Source of the DNA: Oceaniglobus roseus
GTDB lineage: Bacteria; Pseudomonadota; Alphaproteobacteria; Rhodobacterales; Rhodobacteraceae
Direction of reading: 5' to 3'
NCBI RefSeq assembly: GCF_002869745.1
Contig: NZ_PNOS01000001.1
Location: forward strand, 124,001-188,000
DNA: 64,000 nucleotides
This document shows positions 17,977 through 27,216 of the stretch, piece by piece; the stretch's first letter is position 1, and each line of letters opens with the position of its first letter. Below the pieces are notes generated by a model, which was not told where the DNA came from, did no database searches, and saw only the letters and a program-made list of their open reading frames with translations. Position numbers and translations under genes: made by a program.

Positions 17977-18879
17977 CTACCGGTTCGAGGAAAGAAGCCG
18001 ACAGACCTCGTCCAACTCCTCGAGCGTGGCGTAGGCTATCGTCACCTTGCCCGACTCCTGCCCCGGTGCGTGGTCGATCCGAACGGTCAGGCCGACGGTC
18101 GCGCTCAGATCCAGCTCCAACGCGCGAGTGTCGGCATCCTTCTCCTGCTTCGGCGGCGTCGGGGTTCGCGGCGCGTGATCGGGCTTCGGTGACTTCGCCA
18201 GCGCCTCGGTCTGGCGGACGGACAGGCCCTTTGCCACCACGGTCTTCGCTAGGGCCGAGGGATCTTCGGTTGCAACCAGTGCCCTGGCGTGCCCCGAACT
18301 GATCGTGCCCTCGCGCAGAAGCAGCAGCACATCCTCCGGCAGGTTCAGCAGCCGCAGCAGGTTCGCGATGTGGCTGCGACTTTTCCCAAGCGCTTCGGCC
18401 AGCTTCTCCTGTGTATGACCGAACCGATCCATGAGTTGCCGGTATCCGGCCGCCTCCTCCACGGGGTTCAGATCGGACCGCTGGATGTTCTCGATGATCG
18501 CAACTTCAAGGACTTCGGTATCGTCCAGATCGCGCACCACCGCGGGCACTTCGTGCACCTGCGCCAGTTGTGCGGCACGCCAGCGACGTTCCCCGGCTAC
18601 GATCTGGTAGAAATCCGTATCGGACGGGTCGCGGCGCAGGATCAGCGGCTGGATCACGCCCTTCTCGCGGATCGAAGCCGCGAGTTCCTGTAACCGCTCC
18701 TGCGCAAAATGCCGCCGCGGCTGGTCGGGATTGGGCCGGATCCTTTCGACCGGCACCATCTGGTCCACGCGACGCGGCCCAGAGTCTCCCCTGTCCTGCC
18801 GGTCGTCGACCCCGACGTCCGCCATCAGCGCCGAAAGCCCGCGCCCCAATCCCCTGCGTTCCTGCTTCTTGTCGTTCAT
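17977..18879 (-). CDS. parB: Chromosome-partitioning protein ParB
   Basis: CTP-dependent DNA clamp that loads at parS and spreads to form the partition complex. The 300 residues run: N-terminal ParA-stimulating box (RRGLGRGLSALM), CTPase/ParB-Srx domain with VAGERRWRAAQLA and IIENIQRSDLNPVEEA, helix-turn-helix (QEKLAEALGKSRSHIANLLRLLNLP cut here as the parS reader), a proline-rich linker and a C-terminal dimerisation domain. It follows parA by 12 bp. Two matching parS sites lie 1.4 and 3.3 kb away. Confidence 0.96.
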   Translation of the reverse strand: MNDKKQERRGLGRGLSALMADVGVDDRQDRGDSGPRRVDQMVPVERIRPNPDQPRRHFAQERLQELAASIREKGVIQPLILRRDPSDTDFYQIVAGERRWRAAQLAQVHEVPAVVRDLDDTEVLEVAIIENIQRSDLNPVEEAAGYRQLMDRFGHTQEKLAEALGKSRSHIANLLRLLNLPEDVLLLLREGTISSGHARALVATEDPSALAKTVVAKGLSVRQTEALAKSPKPDHAPRTPTPPKQEKDADTRALELDLSATVGLTVRIDHAPGQESGKVTIAYATLEELDEVCRLLSSNR

Positions 18880-18891
18880 GTCCGGTCCTGA

Positions 18892-19701
18892 TTATGCGGT
18901 GACGGGAGCGTAATGCGACACCAGCTCGTCTGCCAGCGCGCGATAGGCCAGGCTGCCCTTGGAGGTCGAATCATAGGCGAGAACCGGCTGGGCGAAAGAG
19001 GGTGCCTCACTGACCCGCACATTCCGCGGGATGACCGTGCGGAAAACCAGGTCACCCAAGGTCTCGCGCGCATCGTTCTCGACCTGCTGGGCGAGCCGAT
19101 TGCGTCCATCGAACATGGTCAGGACAACACCCTCGATGCGCAGCGACGGATTGGCCGATTGCCGGACTTCCCGGATCGTCAACATCAGCTGTGACAAGCC
19201 TTCGAGCGCGAAGAACTCGCTTTGCAGGGGAACGAGCACGGAGTGCGCCGCGACCATGGCGTTCACGGTCAACAGGCTGAGCGAGGGTGGACAATCGATC
19301 AGGATGAAATCCAGCGTGTACCGATCAATGGCAGGTTGCCGAAGCGCATCGAAAAGGAGAAAACTCCGCTTCTCGTTCGACACCATCTCGATATCGGCCG
19401 AGCTGAGATCCGTGGTCGCCGGCGTGATCCAGAGGCCCTCGAACGCAGTCGGGTGGATCACATCCTCCAAAGGCGCATCGTCGAGCAACAGGTCGTAGGT
19501 CGTCAGACGGCGATTGGACGATTCTATGCCCAACCCGGTAGAGGCATTGCCCTGCGGATCGAGGTCCACGATCAGGACATTGTACCCATCCTCGGCCAGC
19601 GCCGCGCCCAGATTGATGGCGGTCGTGGTCTTCCCCACGCCCCCCTTCTGGTTCACGACGGCGACGATGCGGGGCCCCTTGGGACGGGTGGGATCAGACA
19701 C
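18892..19701 (-). CDS. parA: Chromosome-partitioning ATPase ParA
   Basis: Deviant-Walker ATPase that moves ParB-parS complexes along the nucleoid. Deviant Walker A NQKGGVGKTTTAINL is near residue 20, followed by VDLDPQGNAS and LIDCPPSLSLL. I start at the GTG at 19701 (VSDPTRPKGPRIVAV, 269 residues), which matches the family N-terminus and has AGGAA upstream; the open frame extends 63 codons further. The GTG overlaps the rsmG stop by 8 bp, so parAB sits at the end of the rsmG/mnmG run. Confidence 0.96.
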   Translation of the reverse strand: MSDPTRPKGPRIVAVVNQKGGVGKTTTAINLGAALAEDGYNVLIVDLDPQGNASTGLGIESSNRRLTTYDLLLDDAPLEDVIHPTAFEGLWITPATTDLSSADIEMVSNEKRSFLLFDALRQPAIDRYTLDFILIDCPPSLSLLTVNAMVAAHSVLVPLQSEFFALEGLSQLMLTIREVRQSANPSLRIEGVVLTMFDGRNRLAQQVENDARETLGDLVFRTVIPRNVRVSEAPSFAQPVLAYDSTSKGSLAYRALADELVSHYAPVTA

Positions 19702-20320
19702 GGCGAAGGTTCCTGAGTACGAGGATTCGTGCGACGGCGTCAGTTTCGCTGTCATGGACATCGCAATCGAAGCTCCAGGTGGTGGCTCCCGCGATTTCCT
19801 CGCTGTGCCGGCCCCCTTTGGGGAAGATATACGTCGTTCCCCCATGGCCATGCGGCGACGCCAGGGACAGAAGATGATCAAGCGGCGCAAGCGCCCGTGC
19901 GCTGATGACGTCCGCTTCCTGAGACGGGAGGTCCTCGATACGCTCGGTCAGGATCTCGACAGCGGTTTCAGTTTGGCGCGCGACACTGCGCAGGAATTCA
20001 CATTTTCTCCGATCGCTTTCCACAAGCGTGAACTTCGGCGGATTTTCCCAATCCGCGGACGCCAGGGCGAGCACCAGCCCGGGGAAACCAGCGCCCGTCC
20101 CCAGATCCAGCCATGTGCGTGCACCTTGCGGAGCATACTTCCTTAACTGTAGGGAGTCCGCGATGTGGCGGGGGCCCAGGTTTGCGAGGGTTGTCCGAGA
20201 AACCAGGTTGATACGGCCGTTCCAGCGCACCAGAAGATCTGCATACAGAGCGAGGCGATCCAATGTTTCACGTGAAACATTCGGATACTCCGCCTTTTGC
20301 CGTCCATCCACGACGTTCAT
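19694..20320 (-). CDS. rsmG: 16S rRNA (guanine-N7) methyltransferase RsmG
   Basis: Methylates G527 (E. coli numbering) of 16S rRNA at N7 using SAM. The 208-residue Rossmann-fold protein has NLVSRTT, SAM motif LDLGTGAGFPGLVLAL and SARALAPLDHLL. Its ATG at 20320 overlaps the last base of the mnmG stop (TGATG); a TTG one codon earlier is less likely. A perfect parS site (20265-20280) lies within codons for N-V-S-R-E-T near the N-terminus, so part of the protein sequence is constrained by the DNA motif. Confidence 0.96.
   Translation of the reverse strand: MNVVDGRQKAEYPNVSRETLDRLALYADLLVRWNGRINLVSRTTLANLGPRHIADSLQLRKYAPQGARTWLDLGTGAGFPGLVLALASADWENPPKFTLVESDRRKCEFLRSVARQTETAVEILTERIEDLPSQEADVISARALAPLDHLLSLASPHGHGGTTYIFPKGGRHSEEIAGATTWSFDCDVHDSETDAVARILVLRNLRRV
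20265..20280 (+). promoter_or_regulatory. parS site inside rsmG
   Basis: TGTTTCACGTGAAACA, a perfect 16-bp palindrome identical to the conserved chromosomal parS consensus bound by ParB. It lies in the rsmG coding sequence, 1.4 kb from parB. Confidence 0.96.
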
Positions 20321-22203
20321 CAAACCGCCCGCTGTCTGTTTGCACCCTGGCGAAGCCGCGCCAAGATCAAGGTCATCGCCGCCGGCGTCATTCCATCGAC
20401 CCTCCCCGCCTGCGCCAAGGTCTCCGGCCGCGCTTGGTTGAGTTTCAGACGAAGTTCGGTCGATAGACCTTCCAGGGAACGGAAATCGAAGTCCGATGGG
20501 ATCGCCAGCTTCTCATCGCGGCGGATTGCCTCGATATCCCGGCTCTGCCGTTCGATGTAATGCGAATACATCGCGTCGATGGAGAGTTGCTTGAGGATCT
20601 CGGGTTCGATGTCTTGGAGTTCGGGATCGAGCGCCAAAACCTCGGCGACACCGACATCTGGAAGACTGAGAAGCTCAAAGCTTGAACGCCGCGACCCGTC
20701 CCCAAGCATCGACAGCCCCAGAGAGGCGAGATCCTTTCCCGTCCACGTCTTGGCATCAAGCCGTCGCTTGGCGCCGGCAAGCTTTTCGGCCTTGCTCTGG
20801 AAGATCGCGTTGCGCTCTTCGCTGACGCACCCCAGCTCGATCGCGAAAGGTGTCAAACGCTGGTCGGCATTATCGGCGCGCAATGACAGTCGAAACTCCG
20901 CCCTGGAGGTGAACATGCGATACGGCTCAGTGACTCCACGCGTGGTCAGATCGTCGATCATCACGCCGATATAACTGTCGGAGCGCTGAAAGACGAACGG
21001 ATCGCGCCCTTTGGAGAGCAAGGCAGCGTTCAGACCGGCGACCAGACCTTGCGCGGCAGCTTCCTCGTAACCGGTTGTTCCGTTGATCTGACCGGCGAGG
21101 AATACCGAGGGAAGAGCGCGCAGGCTCAAGGTCCGGTCCAGCGCGCGGGGATCGACATAATCATATTCGATGGCATAGCCCGGCTGGAGGATTTCGGCCT
21201 GCTCCAGGCCCGTGATGGAGCGGACATATCTTTCCTGCACGTCCACCGGAAGCGAGGTCGAGATCCCATTGGGATAGATCGTGTGATCCTGAAGACCTTC
21301 CGGCTCCAGGAAGATCTGGTGTGACTCCTTGTCGGCAAAGCGCACCACCTTGTCCTCGATCGAGGGACAATAGCGCGGTCCGACGCCTTCGATGTGGCCG
21401 CCGTACATGGCGGATCGACCAAGGTTTTCCCGGATGATCTCGTGGGTTCGCGTATTTGTGTGCGTGATCCCGCAGGCGACCTGCCGTTGCTGGACGTCCC
21501 GGGAGAGGAACGAAAATAGCGAAGGATCTGGATCCGCATCCTGCCGCTCGAGAACCGACCAATTGATCGTCCTTCCATCCAAGCGCGGTGGCGTCCCGGT
21601 TTTGAGGCGCCCGAGTGGCAAGGACAAATCCCGGAAGCGCTCGGCCAGTCGATTGGACGGCGCCTCGCCCATTCGTCCCCCTTCGCGACGCTCGTCTCCG
21701 ATGTGGATGACGCCCCGCAGGAATGTCCCGGTTGTCACGACGACAGCCCAGGCGGAGACTTCGGATCCGTCGGCAAGGGTCAAGATGCATCTGGCCCCTT
21801 CGGACACGGAGCGAAGGTCTGTCACCTCCCCTTCGATGACGGAAAGATTTGGCTGGGCCTGAAGGTAGGACTGGATCGCGGCACGATACAGGGCGCGGTC
21901 GGCTTGCGCGCGGGGGCCCTGGACGGCCGGGCCCTTGCGACGGTTCAGGAGACGGAACTGGATCCCCGCCACGTCGGCAGCGCGCCCCATGATTCCATCC
22001 ATGGCGTCGATCTCGCGAACCAGATGACCTTTCCCCAAACCGCCGATCGCAGGATTGCAGGACATCACGCCGATGGCCGCGGTCTTCAGCGTCACGAGCG
22101 CGGTCTGTGCGCCCATGCGGGCGGCAGCGGTTGCCGCTTCGGCACCAGCGTGTCCGCCGCCAATCACGATCACGTCGAAGCTCAAATGTTTCACGTGAAA
22201 CAC
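20320..22203 (-). CDS. mnmG: tRNA uridine-5-carboxymethylaminomethyl synthesis protein MnmG (GidA)
   Basis: FAD enzyme that, with MnmE, installs the cmnm5 group on U34 of certain tRNAs. The 627 residues open with a dinucleotide-binding motif [12 protein letters not shown] and contain [13 protein letters not shown] and [13 protein letters not shown]. The first codon is GTG at 22203 (peptide M-F-H-V-K-H), inside a perfect parS palindrome. AAGGA directly abuts this GTG but is 9 nt from the in-frame GTG of codon 4, which is therefore a possible real start. The mnmE stop is 3 bp upstream. Confidence 0.96.
   Translation of the reverse strand: MFHVKHLSFDVIVIGGGHAGAEAATAAARMGAQTALVTLKTAAIGVMSCNPAIGGLGKGHLVREIDAMDGIMGRAADVAGIQFRLLNRRKGPAVQGPRAQADRALYRAAIQSYLQAQPNLSVIEGEVTDLRSVSEGARCILTLADGSEVSAWAVVVTTGTFLRGVIHIGDERREGGRMGEAPSNRLAERFRDLSLPLGRLKTGTPPRLDGRTINWSVLERQDADPDPSLFSFLSRDVQQRQVACGITHTNTRTHEIIRENLGRSAMYGGHIEGVGPRYCPSIEDKVVRFADKESHQIFLEPEGLQDHTIYPNGISTSLPVDVQERYVRSITGLEQAEILQPGYAIEYDYVDPRALDRTLSLRALPSVFLAGQINGTTGYEEAAAQGLVAGLNAALLSKGRDPFVFQRSDSYIGVMIDDLTTRGVTEPYRMFTSRAEFRLSLRADNADQRLTPFAIELGCVSEERNAIFQSKAEKLAGAKRRLDAKTWTGKDLASLGLSMLGDGSRRSSFELLSLPDVGVAEVLALDPELQDIEPEILKQLSIDAMYSHYIERQSRDIEAIRRDEKLAIPSDFDFRSLEGLSTELRLKLNQARPETLAQAGRVDGMTPAAMTLILARLRQGANRQRAV
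22187..22202 (+). promoter_or_regulatory. parS site at the mnmG start
   Basis: A second perfect TGTTTCACGTGAAACA, overlapping the mnmG initiation codon and reading F-H-V-K-H in that gene. It is about 3.4 kb from the nearest consensus DnaA box of the putative origin. Confidence 0.96.
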
Positions 22204-22206
22204 TCC

Positions 22207-23502
22207 TTACTTCCCGAGACAGAAACTCGAGAAAATGACATCGAGCAGCGACTCGACGCCGATACGACCGGTCAGACTTTCCAAGGCCCGGACCACCGCG
22301 CGAAGATCTTCCGCAGCGAACTCGACGGACCCTGCCCCACTCAATACCTGAGCTCGCGCCGATTCTAAAGAGGTCAAACCCTCTTCAAGCGCGACACGAT
22401 GCCGATGGCGCACCGCGGAGCCGACGCCCAATGCCCGACGCGAAAGCACCTCGGTCACGTGGGACACCAGGTGATCGACGCCCATTCCGGTCTTTCCCGA
22501 TATCGCTCTTGCGGCGCCACCGGCGAGATCGCCCTTTCCGAGAAGCGCGATATCATCGGCACGCATTTCCAACGCAGCAATCTGCGCCTCGTTCTCCACA
22601 AGGAAAACCCGCAGGTCGGCGCGATCCGCCCGGCGTCGCCCCCGCTCGACCCCCTCGGCCTCCACCGCATCCGTGGTCTCTCGCAGTCCGGCGGTATCCA
22701 GCAGCGTGACCGGAAGTCCGGCAAGGTCCATCCGCACCTCGATCACGTCCCGCGTCGTCCCCGCCGTTTCCGAGGTGATGGCCGCGTCCCGCCCGGCCAA
22801 GGCGTTCAGAAGCGTCGACTTGCCGATGTTCGGCGGACCGACGATGGCCACCTCGAACCCGTCACGAATCCGCTCGGCGATCCGGCTGCCCGCATGTTCC
22901 GAGCGGATGTCCGTGGTCACACGGTCGAGAAGCTCCAGAACTTCGGGCGTCACATCCGTGGGAACGTCCTCGTCCGCGAAATCTATCGTCGCTTCCAGAA
23001 GGGCAGCGGCGCGGGTGAGATCGGCCCGCCAGCGTTCCACCTTTTCACCCAAGGCACCAGACAGAACACGTTGCGCCTGCCGGCGTTGTGCATCCGTTTC
23101 CGCTCCGACGAGATCGGCCAAGCCTTCGACCTGCGTCAGATCCAGACGTTCGTTGTCCAGCGCGCGGCGGGTGAATTCACCCGGTTCCGCCATCCGAAGA
23201 CCGGAAAGCCCAGACAGCTCGCGCAGCACGGCGTCGACCACCGCCACGCTCCCGTGCAGCTGCAGTTCCGCCGAGGCCTCGCCGGTGAAACTCTGCCCGT
23301 CCGGAAAGACGAGGATCAGGCCACGGTCCAGAACTTCGCCATCGTGGGACCTGATATCGCGCAACGCGGCGCGGCGCGGTTGTGGCAAATCGCCGGTCAG
23401 ACGGCGAATCGCATCGTGGGCGTCAGGGCCGGACAGCCGGACGATGGCGACGCCCGCCTTGCCCCGTGCCGTGGCCAGGGCGAAGATCGTGTCCCGCGAC
23501 AT
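22207..23502 (-). CDS. mnmE: tRNA modification GTPase MnmE (TrmE)
   Basis: Partner of MnmG in U34 modification. The 431 residues comprise an N-terminal folate-binding domain (to about 115, ending [17 protein letters not shown]), a helical domain, a G domain inserted near residues 215-350 (G1 [18 protein letters not shown]3 [13 protein letters not shown]) and the C-terminal FCLGK with its catalytic cysteine. The G4 position reads GKGD rather than the canonical NKxD. It lies 21 bp downstream of rho. Confidence 0.95.
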   Translation of the reverse strand: MSRDTIFALATARGKAGVAIVRLSGPDAHDAIRRLTGDLPQPRRAALRDIRSHDGEVLDRGLILVFPDGQSFTGEASAELQLHGSVAVVDAVLRELSGLSGLRMAEPGEFTRRALDNERLDLTQVEGLADLVGAETDAQRRQAQRVLSGALGEKVERWRADLTRAAALLEATIDFADEDVPTDVTPEVLELLDRVTTDIRSEHAGSRIAERIRDGFEVAIVGPPNIGKSTLLNALAGRDAAITSETAGTTRDVIEVRMDLAGLPVTLLDTAGLRETTDAVEAEGVERGRRRADRADLRVFLVENEAQIAALEMRADDIALLGKGDLAGGAARAISGKTGMGVDHLVSHVTEVLSRRALGVGSAVRHRHRVALEEGLTSLESARAQVLSGAGSVEFAAEDLRAVVRALESLTGRIGVESLLDVIFSSFCLGK

Positions 23503-23523
23503 GACGTGTCACCACCAGACCTG

Positions 23524-24795
23524 TCAGGTGTTCATCGAATCGAAGAAGTCCGCGTTCGACTTCGTCTGCTTCAGCTTCGACAGCAGGAACTCGATCGCGT
23601 CCGTGGTCCCCATCGGGTTGAGGATCCGGCGCAGGACATAGGTCTTCTGCAGGTCGGACTTGTCAACCAGCAGCTCTTCCTTGCGCGTGCCGGACTTGAG
23701 GATGTCCATCGCCGGATACACCCTCTTGTCCGCCACCTTGCGGTCCAGCACTATCTCGGAGTTGCCGGTGCCCTTGAACTCTTCGAAGATCACCTCGTCC
23801 ATGCGCGACCCGGTGTCGATCAGGGCGGTGGCGATGATGGTGAGCGATCCGCCCTCCTCGATGTTCCGCGCGGCGCCGAAGAACCGCTTGGGACGCTGCA
23901 GCGCGTTGGCGTCCACGCCGCCGGTCAGCACCTTGCCCGAGGACGGAACGACGGTGTTGAAGGCGCGACCCAGGCGCGTGATCGAGTCGAGCAGGATCAC
24001 CACGTCGCGCTTGTGTTCCACCAGCCGCTTCGCCTTTTCGATCACCATTTCCGAAACGGCAACGTGACGCGTCGCGGGCTCGTCGAAGGTCGAGGATACC
24101 ACCTCGCCCTTCACCGAACGCTGCATGTCGGTCACTTCCTCCGGCCGCTCGTCGATCAGCAGCACGATCAGGTAGACCTCGGGGTGGTTCTTCTCGATCG
24201 AGTGGGCGATGTTCTGCAGCAGCACCGTCTTGCCGGTCCGCGGCGGCGCCACGATCAGCGACCGCTGGCCCTTCCCGATGGGCGCAACCAAGTCGATGAT
24301 CCGGGCCGAGCGGTCCTTGACCGTCGGATCCTCCAGCTCCATCCGGAACCGCTCGTCCGGGTAGAGCGGGGTCAGGTTGTCGAAGGCGACCTTGTGGCGG
24401 GCCTTTTCGGGGCTTTCGAAGTTGATCGACTCCACGTCGATCAGGCCGAAGTAACGCTCGTTCTCGTCGGGCGCGCGGATCACGCCCTCGACCGTGTCGC
24501 CGGTGCGCAGGGCGTACTGACGGATCATGTCAGGAGAAACGTAGATGTCGTCGGGACCGGGCAGGTAGTTGGCTTCCGGCGAGCGCAGGAAGCCGAAACC
24601 GTCCTGCAGCACCTCCAGCACGCCGTCGCCGCCGATGATCCAGTCCTCGTCCGCGCGTTCCTTCAGGATCGAGAACATCATCTCGCCCTTGCGCATGGTC
24701 GAGGCGTTCTCGATCTCCAGCTGCTCGGCCATGGCCAGCAGGTCCTTTGGGCTTTGGACCTTGAGGTCGGCCAGATTCAGACGGTCTTGGGTCAT
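23524..24795 (-). CDS. rho: Transcription termination factor Rho
   Basis: Hexameric RNA helicase that ends transcription and insulates genes. The 423 residues comprise an N-terminal SAP-like helical domain ([20 protein letters not shown]), a cold-shock-type RNA-binding domain ([19 protein letters not shown]) and a RecA-like motor with Walker [13 protein letters not shown] and Walker [15 protein letters not shown]. The start at 24795 is the family N-terminus MTQDRLNL; the frame stays open for about 228 more codons through hemJ out of frame, which is an artefact. It lies between hemJ and mnmE, all leftward. Confidence 0.97.
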   Translation of the reverse strand: MTQDRLNLADLKVQSPKDLLAMAEQLEIENASTMRKGEMMFSILKERADEDWIIGGDGVLEVLQDGFGFLRSPEANYLPGPDDIYVSPDMIRQYALRTGDTVEGVIRAPDENERYFGLIDVESINFESPEKARHKVAFDNLTPLYPDERFRMELEDPTVKDRSARIIDLVAPIGKGQRSLIVAPPRTGKTVLLQNIAHSIEKNHPEVYLIVLLIDERPEEVTDMQRSVKGEVVSSTFDEPATRHVAVSEMVIEKAKRLVEHKRDVVILLDSITRLGRAFNTVVPSSGKVLTGGVDANALQRPKRFFGAARNIEEGGSLTIIATALIDTGSRMDEVIFEEFKGTGNSEIVLDRKVADKRVYPAMDILKSGTRKEELLVDKSDLQKTYVLRRILNPMGTTDAIEFLLSKLKQTKSNADFFDSMNT

Positions 24796-24853
24796 GGAAA
24801 GGGATCCCCGGCGTCGACCCGGATCGGGCGCGGCATTATGTTGAGATGGAGAA

Positions 24854-24869
24854 GCGATCGGACGATCGC
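24854..24869. repeat. 16-bp palindrome between rho and hemJ
   Basis: GCGATCG (24854-24860) and CGATCGC (24863-24869) flank two bases, 59 bp upstream of the rho start in the 113-bp hemJ-rho gap. It could be a protein-binding site or an RNA hairpin in the rho leader; no known motif is recognised. Confidence 0.5.
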
Positions 24870-24908
24870 GGCGTAGATAGGCGATGCACCGGCCCGAGTC
24901 AACGCCGC

Positions 24909-25361
24909 TCAGAACGGGCGGGCGATCACCGAGAATACGATCAGGATCATCAGCACCGTCGGAACCTCGTTCATCTTGCGGAAGTGCACGCCAGGGTGCG
25001 TGTTCTTCCCCTCGGCGATCAGGCGCCTCTGGCGGGCGCACCACATGTGGAACCAGGTCATGGCGACGACCGAGGCGGCCTTCACCCAGGGCCAGCCTGC
25101 AGACCAGTCGATCAGCCCGGGGATCGCCACCATCACCAGCCCGAACAGCCAGGTCGCGATCATCGCCGGGGTCATGATGACGCGCAGCAGCTTGCGCTCC
25201 ATCATCTGGAACAGCCCGTCGGTCGGCGTATCGGGCGCGACCTGTTCGACGTGGTGCACGAAGAGCCGCGGCAGATAGAACAGCCCCGCCATCCAGGAGA
25301 TGACCGAGACGATGTGCAGGGACTTGACCCAGGGATAGGCCGAAACGAGCAGGTCTTGCAT
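24909..25361 (-). CDS. hemJ: Protoporphyrinogen IX oxidase HemJ
   Basis: Integral membrane enzyme that oxidises protoporphyrinogen IX to protoporphyrin IX in most alphaproteobacteria. The 150-residue protein has about four hydrophobic helices and the conserved N-terminal [22 protein letters not shown]-type stretch with its haem-ligand histidine, plus a C-terminal RKMNEVPT element. The start at 25361 has GAGG upstream and removes an unlikely hydrophilic extension. It is the first leftward gene from the putative origin; in Caulobacter the comparable position holds hemE. Confidence 0.93.
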   Translation of the reverse strand: MQDLLVSAYPWVKSLHIVSVISWMAGLFYLPRLFVHHVEQVAPDTPTDGLFQMMERKLLRVIMTPAMIATWLFGLVMVAIPGLIDWSAGWPWVKAASVVAMTWFHMWCARQRRLIAEGKNTHPGVHFRKMNEVPTVLMILIVFSVIARPF

Positions 25362-25390
25362 GGATCCTCGCCGAAGGGTCGCCCCTCCTC

Positions 25391-25430
25391 TTAGATAATA
25401 AAGTAAAAGAGAAAAAGATGATGTTGACTG
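25391..25430. other. AT-rich patch, candidate DNA-unwinding element
   Basis: About forty bases dominated by A on the + strand, including TAATAAAGTAAAAGAGAAAA, in strong contrast with the surrounding G+C-rich DNA and adjacent to the DnaA-box cluster. Confidence 0.55.
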
Positions 25431-25590
25431 TTGGGCGGTGGACAAGGGGGATCAAATCTTTTCCACGGGATCCGTCCACACTCGAACCGATCTGTGCGCG
25501 ACTCGGGCCGTCGTCGGTACGAACTTTCGGAAAAACGGAATTAACTCAATTCAACCAGTAACTTGATGAAAATCCTGCGGTCTTGCGATC

Positions 25591-25599
25591 TGTGGATAA
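25591..25599 (-). promoter_or_regulatory. Consensus DnaA box
   Basis: TGTGGATAA on the + strand, i.e. TTATCCACA on the minus strand, an exact match to the DnaA consensus. Confidence 0.85.
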
Positions 25600-25760
25600 C
25601 TCCGTGTAGAAGTCTGGATATCCGGGTTCTGCACAGATATGCACAGGCCTTCATCCACCGTGGACAATTCCGCGCGGAAGTCTGACAAGACTCCCCGGAC
25701 GCGCCCGCCCGCTCCCGGTTGGCGGAGTCGTCCGCGCTTCGCCCGCAGCTTGCCCCCGGC

Positions 25761-25769
25761 TTATCCACA
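25761..25769 (+). promoter_or_regulatory. Consensus DnaA box next to maf
   Basis: TTATCCACA, exact DnaA consensus, ending 2 bp before the proposed TTG start of maf. DnaA bound here would also sit on the maf transcription/translation start region. Confidence 0.85.
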
Positions 25770-25771
25770 CG

Positions 25772-26380
25772 TTGGTTCGCACCTTGCCTGACCTGATCCT
25801 CGCCTCCGGCTCCGCCATCCGCGCCGAACTCCTGCGCAAGGCGGCCGTGCCGTTCCGCGTCGAACCGGCCCGGATCGACGAGGACGGCCTGCGCATGGCG
25901 CTCGAGGCCGAGGCGGCGGCGCCCCGCGATGTCGCGGATGCCCTGGCCGAGTACAAGGCGCGCCGCGTCTCGGCGAACAACCCCGACGCGCTGGTCCTCG
26001 GCTGCGACCAGGTGCTCGAACATCGGGGCCGGATCCTGGCAAAGCCCGAAACCCCGGACGAAGCGCGCACGCAGATCGCGGCCCTGTCCGGCGACCGGCA
26101 TACCCTGTTGTCGGCCGCGGTCCTCTACGAGGGCGGAGAGCCGCAGTGGCGGCATGTCGGCACAGTCCGGCTGCGGATGCGGGACCTCGGCGCGGATTAC
26201 ATCGACGATTACGTCGCGCGAAACTGGGACAGCATCCGTCACAGCGTGGGCAGCTACAAGCTTGAGGAAGAGGGCGTGCGCCTGTTCACCTCGGTCGAGG
26301 GCGATTACTTCAACGTGCTGGGTCTGCCCCTGCTCGAACTCTTGTCCTACCTGATCGCGAGGGGCATCCTGCCGACATGA
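25772..26380 (+). CDS. maf: Maf-family nucleotide pyrophosphatase
   Basis: House-cleaning nucleotide pyrophosphatase of the Maf/HAM1-like fold; relatives hydrolyse dTTP/UTP or modified pyrimidine nucleotides. The frame has the N-terminal [13 protein letters not shown] substrate motif, the catalytic [16 protein letters not shown] and [15 protein letters not shown]. No ATG is available: TTG at 25772 gives 202 residues and TTG at 25784 gives 198. No Shine-Dalgarno sequence is evident. It is the first rightward gene from the origin and overlaps aroE by 4 bp. Confidence 0.92.
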   Translation: MVRTLPDLILASGSAIRAELLRKAAVPFRVEPARIDEDGLRMALEAEAAAPRDVADALAEYKARRVSANNPDALVLGCDQVLEHRGRILAKPETPDEARTQIAALSGDRHTLLSAAVLYEGGEPQWRHVGTVRLRMRDLGADYIDDYVARNWDSIRHSVGSYKLEEEGVRLFTSVEGDYFNVLGLPLLELLSYLIARGILPT

Positions 26381-27216
26381 ACGAAGCACCGAAAATCCCG
26401 CTGGCCGGCGTCATCGGCTCCCCGATCTCGCACAGCCGGTCTCCTGCCCTGCACCGCCACTGGCTGCGCACCCTTGGCCTGCCGGGCTACTACATCCCCA
26501 TGGACGTGGCGCAGAAGGACCTGTCGCAGGTGATCCGCGCGCTGCCGAAGATGGGCTTCGTCGGCTGCAACATCACCATTCCCCACAAGGAAAACGTGAT
26601 CGAGCTGGCCGACCTCGTCACCGATCGCGCGGCGCTGATCGGTGCGGCCAACACGCTGATCTTCCGGGCCGACGGCAAGATCCACGCCGACAACACCGAC
26701 GGTTACGGCTTCATCCAGAGCCTGCGGCACGCCGCCCCCGACTGGGCTCCGCAGGACGGCCCGGCGGCGGTGTTCGGCGCGGGTGGCGCGGCGCGCGCCG
26801 TCATCACCTCGCTGATCGACGCGGGTGTGCCCGAGATCCGGCTGACCAACCGCACCCGCGCCCGCAGCGAAGCCCTGCGGGCCGAGTTCGGGGCCAAGAT
26901 CGTGGTCTACGACTGGGTCAAGGCGGGCAACACCCTGGACGATGCGCGCACGGTGGTGAACGCCAGCTCGCTCGGGATGGTCGGCAAGCCCGATTTCCGG
27001 GTGCCGCTGGACGGCCTGACACCCGGCGCCGTCGTCACCGACCTGGTCTATACCCCGCTGGAAACGACCTTCCTCAAGCGGGCGCGCGAATTCGGCTGCG
27101 TCACGGTGGACGGTCTTGGCATGCTGATCCATCAGGCTGCGCCGGCCTTCGAGCGCTGGTTCGGGATGCGCCCCGAGATCGACGAGCGGACCCGCGCGGT
27201 GGTCCTCGGCCAGTGA
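26377..27216 (+). CDS. aroE: Shikimate dehydrogenase
   Basis: Reduces 3-dehydroshikimate to shikimate with NADPH. The 279 residues include the substrate motif [23 protein letters not shown] with the catalytic lysine, ADNTDGYGF, the NADP-binding GAGGAARAV with NRTR after it, and a C-terminal [14 protein letters not shown]. It overlaps maf by 4 bp (ATGA) and coaE by 4 bp (GTGA), forming a tightly coupled maf-aroE-coaE-dnaQ set. Confidence 0.97.
   Translation: MNEAPKIPLAGVIGSPISHSRSPALHRHWLRTLGLPGYYIPMDVAQKDLSQVIRALPKMGFVGCNITIPHKENVIELADLVTDRAALIGAANTLIFRADGKIHADNTDGYGFIQSLRHAAPDWAPQDGPAAVFGAGGAARAVITSLIDAGVPEIRLTNRTRARSEALRAEFGAKIVVYDWVKAGNTLDDARTVVNASSLGMVGKPDFRVPLDGLTPGAVVTDLVYTPLETTFLKRAREFGCVTVDGLGMLIHQAAPAFERWFGMRPEIDERTRAVVLGQ

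Larger units (their letters stand above)
25362..25771. other. oriC: Putative chromosomal replication origin (oriC)
   Basis: A 410-bp gene-free stretch between divergent hemJ and maf, the longest in the window. It holds an A-rich, easily melted patch at 25391-25430 and a second AT-rich patch at 25529-25570. It has two perfect DnaA boxes (25591-25599 TGTGGATAA and 25761-25769 TTATCCACA) and at least five 7-of-9 matches: 25437-25445, 25459-25467, 25637-25645, 25651-25659, 25659-25667. Three GANTC (CcrM-type) sites lie at 25500, 25689 and 25725. Neighbouring parABS, mnmEG, rho and maf match known alphaproteobacterial origin neighbourhoods. dnaA is not in the window, which is common in this order. 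Confidence 0.87.

Noticed and set aside
25541-25555. Possible CtrA site in the origin region (TTAA at 25541)
   Set aside because: The second half reads CAAC, two mismatches from TTAA, and the reverse strand has the wrong spacing.
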